The notes beneath the pieces are model-generated. The model was given only the letters and a program-made list of their open reading frames with translations, did not search any database and was not told the DNA's origin. From Pseudomonadota bacterium (lineage in GTDB: Bacteria; BMS3Abin14), in contig DAOVVW010000038.1 of the NCBI GenBank assembly GCA_030636965.1, forward strand, positions 1 through 7,365: DNA of 7,365 bases, in the 5' to 3' direction. How positions within the stretch are numbered: the first letter of the stretch is position 1; each line of letters opens with the position of its first letter. Shown here in pieces: positions 5,853 to 7,365 of this stretch. A program made the translations under genes and the position numbers.

Positions 5853-5886
5853 GTTTGAACAAAGGCTTTTAGCCTTTGTTCAAACT
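5852..5886. repeat. perfect 16-bp palindrome with 3-nt loop
   Basis: AGTTTGAACAAAGGCT-TTT-AGCCTTTGTTCAAACT is a flawless inverted repeat between the tRNA promoter and the mirrored heptad element. As RNA read from the barrel-protein gene it would be a strong hairpin, but no U-tract follows, so it is not a classical terminator. It could still protect a 3' end, act as a Rho-independent-like block, or bind a dimeric protein next to the -35 box. Confidence 0.9.
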
Positions 5887-5890
5887 ATCA

Positions 5891-5972
5891 GTTGTTAGTT
5901 GTTAGTGGTTAGTGGTTGGTTTGAAATAATTATCTTCGATTTTACCAACAACTTGCAACTAACAACCAACAA
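5891..5972. repeat. mirrored heptad element: GTKGTTR x4 and CYAACAA arms
   Basis: The left arm has units GTTGTTA, GTTGTTA, GTGGTTA and GTGGTTG (5891-5918). The right arm has CCAACAA, CTTGCAA, CTAACAA and CCAACAA (5945-5972). Segments 5891-5919 and 5945-5973 are inverted repeats at 24 of 29 positions around a 25-bp AT-rich centre. The right arm ends 5 bp from the stop codon of the barrel-protein gene, so it lies in that gene's 3' untranslated region. The design equals that of the element at 5560-5668 although the words are unrelated. Confidence 0.88.
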
Positions 5973-5977
5973 CTTGG

Positions 5978-7261
5978 TTAGAGCGATATCGAATACACCG
6001 TCCCAATAAGCACATCAGTAGTAGGGACCAGCCCTCCGGCAGTTTCATCAAATACCCATGAGTGCTGGAGGGAGAGTTTGAGCAAAAGATGGGGAAGAAA
6101 ACTGTACAGCGCACCGATCCTGGTGAACAGGTCTCCGTCGTTGCTAAACAGCGTCTGATCTTCGCCAAAGGCTCTTGACCAGATATCGGCTTCAAGGCCC
6201 CTCTTGTCTTCCTCCAGCAGTTTCAGGGACAATCCGGATCTCCTCATCGAGTTATCGTCAAAGCGATCATAACTGGTTTCAATGGAAAAATGCTCCCCAA
6301 TAGCATATCTCAGCCAGATCGAGTCCATGCGCCTGTCCGGAGCAGTGCTGCCCTGGAGAAACAGTTTCCTTTGTGTCGCTCCCCCCCCGGTCAGGCCCCA
6401 CCTTTCCAACAAGTATAATTCGTCAAAGTAGGCCGGAACATATCCATTGTCGCACTGAACAGTACCTGCTTCGATCGTCAGGCGATTAAGATAGAACTGG
6501 GAGAAGTCCAGTTCGACCATAAGGCTCCCACCCTTTCCAGCAGAATCTCTTCCAAGAGATCCGGAATGCAGTTTGATCCACATGTCCAGTACCCTTCTGT
6601 TCAGGACACGGACATGACCCTGGATATTGTTTCCAGCTACCCTTTCCTGGGTATCTGCCTTCGGCCTGCCATCCTCAAAGACATTTGTAAAATCAATGGG
6701 AGCATCCAGGTCCACAGCACTTTCCAGAACAACTGCCGTTCCCGGGTTGGGCCTGTACTTGAGGGCTACTGCTGTAAGTTGGGGATCAACAACCCTGTCC
6801 ACCAGCATCTCAAATTCAGCCTTACCCCAGGTTCCGTTAAAAATGAAGCCGGGTAGAACATAATTAAATTCGGCGTCACCCCGGACCCCTCGAACCAACT
6901 GTCTGCTTCCGATCGAAAGTCCATTCACCGTAGCCAGACCGACATTAAACGATCCAGATCCGGATTTGAACGTTAACTCATTCAGAGGTCGGATAAAATC
7001 GCCTTTGCGTTTCCATTCCTCCTCTAAGAATCCCGTTCCCTCAAAGTTCCACCTGGGGTTGAGATCAAGGGAGAAGGCCCAGTGTTCAGATCGGTACGAC
7101 GGTGTCATGATCAACACACCCAACGTCTGGGTCTCCTCCGCCGACCTGTCTTCAGAAAACGCAATACCGAAACCCCCGGTAAGGTTCCATATACCATCCG
7201 CACAGTAGGCTGAAGCGGGCATTAGTAACACTAATAAGACAGTTAAAAGGTATCTTCTCAC
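5978..7261 (-). CDS. exported protein, predicted outer-membrane beta-barrel of unknown function
   Basis: I do not recognise the family. The 427-aa product starts with a typical Sec signal: basic MRR, hydrophobic LLTVLLVLLMP, then an ASA site giving cleavage after about residue 18. C20 is not in a proper lipobox. The mature part has alternating polar/hydrophobic strands (for example WAFSLDLNPRWNF, SIWLRYAIGEHFSIETSYDRF, LLKLSLQHSWVF), many Gly and aromatic residues, and a C-terminal strand VLIGTVYSISL. This pattern fits an outer-membrane barrel, although the last residue is Leu rather than the usual Phe. The start is GTG, preceded by GAGG with a 5-nt spacer. A run of eight G on the coding strand (6388-6381) could allow slippage. 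It is monocistronic as far as visible. A porin-like or surface role is an inference. Confidence 0.75.
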   Translation of the reverse strand: MRRYLLTVLLVLLMPASAYCADGIWNLTGGFGIAFSEDRSAEETQTLGVLIMTPSYRSEHWAFSLDLNPRWNFEGTGFLEEEWKRKGDFIRPLNELTFKSGSGSFNVGLATVNGLSIGSRQLVRGVRGDAEFNYVLPGFIFNGTWGKAEFEMLVDRVVDPQLTAVALKYRPNPGTAVVLESAVDLDAPIDFTNVFEDGRPKADTQERVAGNNIQGHVRVLNRRVLDMWIKLHSGSLGRDSAGKGGSLMVELDFSQFYLNRLTIEAGTVQCDNGYVPAYFDELYLLERWGLTGGGATQRKLFLQGSTAPDRRMDSIWLRYAIGEHFSIETSYDRFDDNSMRRSGLSLKLLEEDKRGLEADIWSRAFGEDQTLFSNDGDLFTRIGALYSFLPHLLLKLSLQHSWVFDETAGGLVPTTDVLIGTVYSISL

Positions 7262-7322
7262 TTTGTCCTCAGGGTAACTTTATTATGGTCATAAAAAGTC
7301 CATCCATGGCTTTTTACTCCGC

Positions 7323-7352
7323 GGAAAGTGAAAAATGTCATTTTCACTTTCC
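7323..7352. repeat. 12-bp inverted repeat upstream of the barrel-protein gene
   Basis: GGAAAGTGAAAA and TTTTCACTTTCC flank a 6-bp centre, ATGTCA, about 60-90 bp upstream of the GTG start. No U-tract follows on either strand, so it fits an operator or an intergenic palindrome better than a terminator. The AT-rich segment between it and the gene (7275-7310) contains -10-like CATAAT, but no good -35 was found. The upstream neighbour lies outside the window. Confidence 0.6.
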
Positions 7353-7365
7353 TCACAACATCTTC

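Noticed and set aside
5978..7261. Lipoprotein signal at C20 of the barrel-like protein
   Set aside because: The residues before the Cys (SAY) do not form a lipobox, and an ordinary signal peptidase site (ASA) is present.

Overview
The window holds a compact minus-strand block of translation genes, read from high to low coordinates: tRNA-Val(GAC), thrS, infC, rpmI, rplT, a ktrA/trkA-type potassium-channel regulator gene, a T-box leader and pheS. Upstream of the tRNA, also on the minus strand, is a gene for an exported protein that looks like an outer-membrane beta-barrel. No plus-strand gene is supported. The exported barrel-like protein suggests a bacterium with an outer membrane. A phenylalanine T-box in front of pheS is a device best known from Firmicutes and rarer elsewhere. 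The mixture fits a Desulfobacterota-like or candidate-phylum lineage better than a classical proteobacterium, but the lineage is an inference and cannot be fixed from this window.

Region by region: 1-195 is a threefold, roughly 48-bp repeat downstream of pheS, and no pheT is visible. 196-1215 is pheS. 1216-1510 is a non-coding stretch made largely of short heptanucleotide arrays. 1510-1775 is the T-box (UUC specifier, T-box motif, intrinsic terminator). 1776-3559 holds ktrA, rplT, rpmI and infC, with infC apparently starting at a rare AUA codon. 3577-5481 is thrS, whose start is a TTG placed by a good Shine-Dalgarno sequence. 5482-5734 holds a mirrored heptad element, a palindrome and the tRNA terminator. 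5735-5809 is tRNA-Val. 5810-5977 holds the tRNA promoter candidate, a perfect 16-bp palindrome and a second mirrored heptad element. 5978-7261 is the barrel-like protein gene. 7262-7365 is its upstream region, with a 12-bp inverted repeat.

thrS through ktrA are spaced by 6-17 nt, with one stop codon overlapping the next Shine-Dalgarno sequence, so they are probably one transcript. ThrRS and PheRS alpha charge tRNAs, IF-3 acts in initiation, and L35 and L20 are large-subunit proteins. KtrA is the outsider: a K+ uptake regulator with no transporter subunit in view. The T-box should let pheS respond separately to uncharged tRNA-Phe and may also end the upstream transcript when tRNA-Phe is charged.

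The most unusual signal is intergenic. Nine arrays of degenerate 7-bp words, of several unrelated sequences, fill the gaps between genes. Two gaps carry mirrored arms of 29 nt with the same architecture but unrelated words, and each heptad cluster lies against a short near-perfect palindrome.
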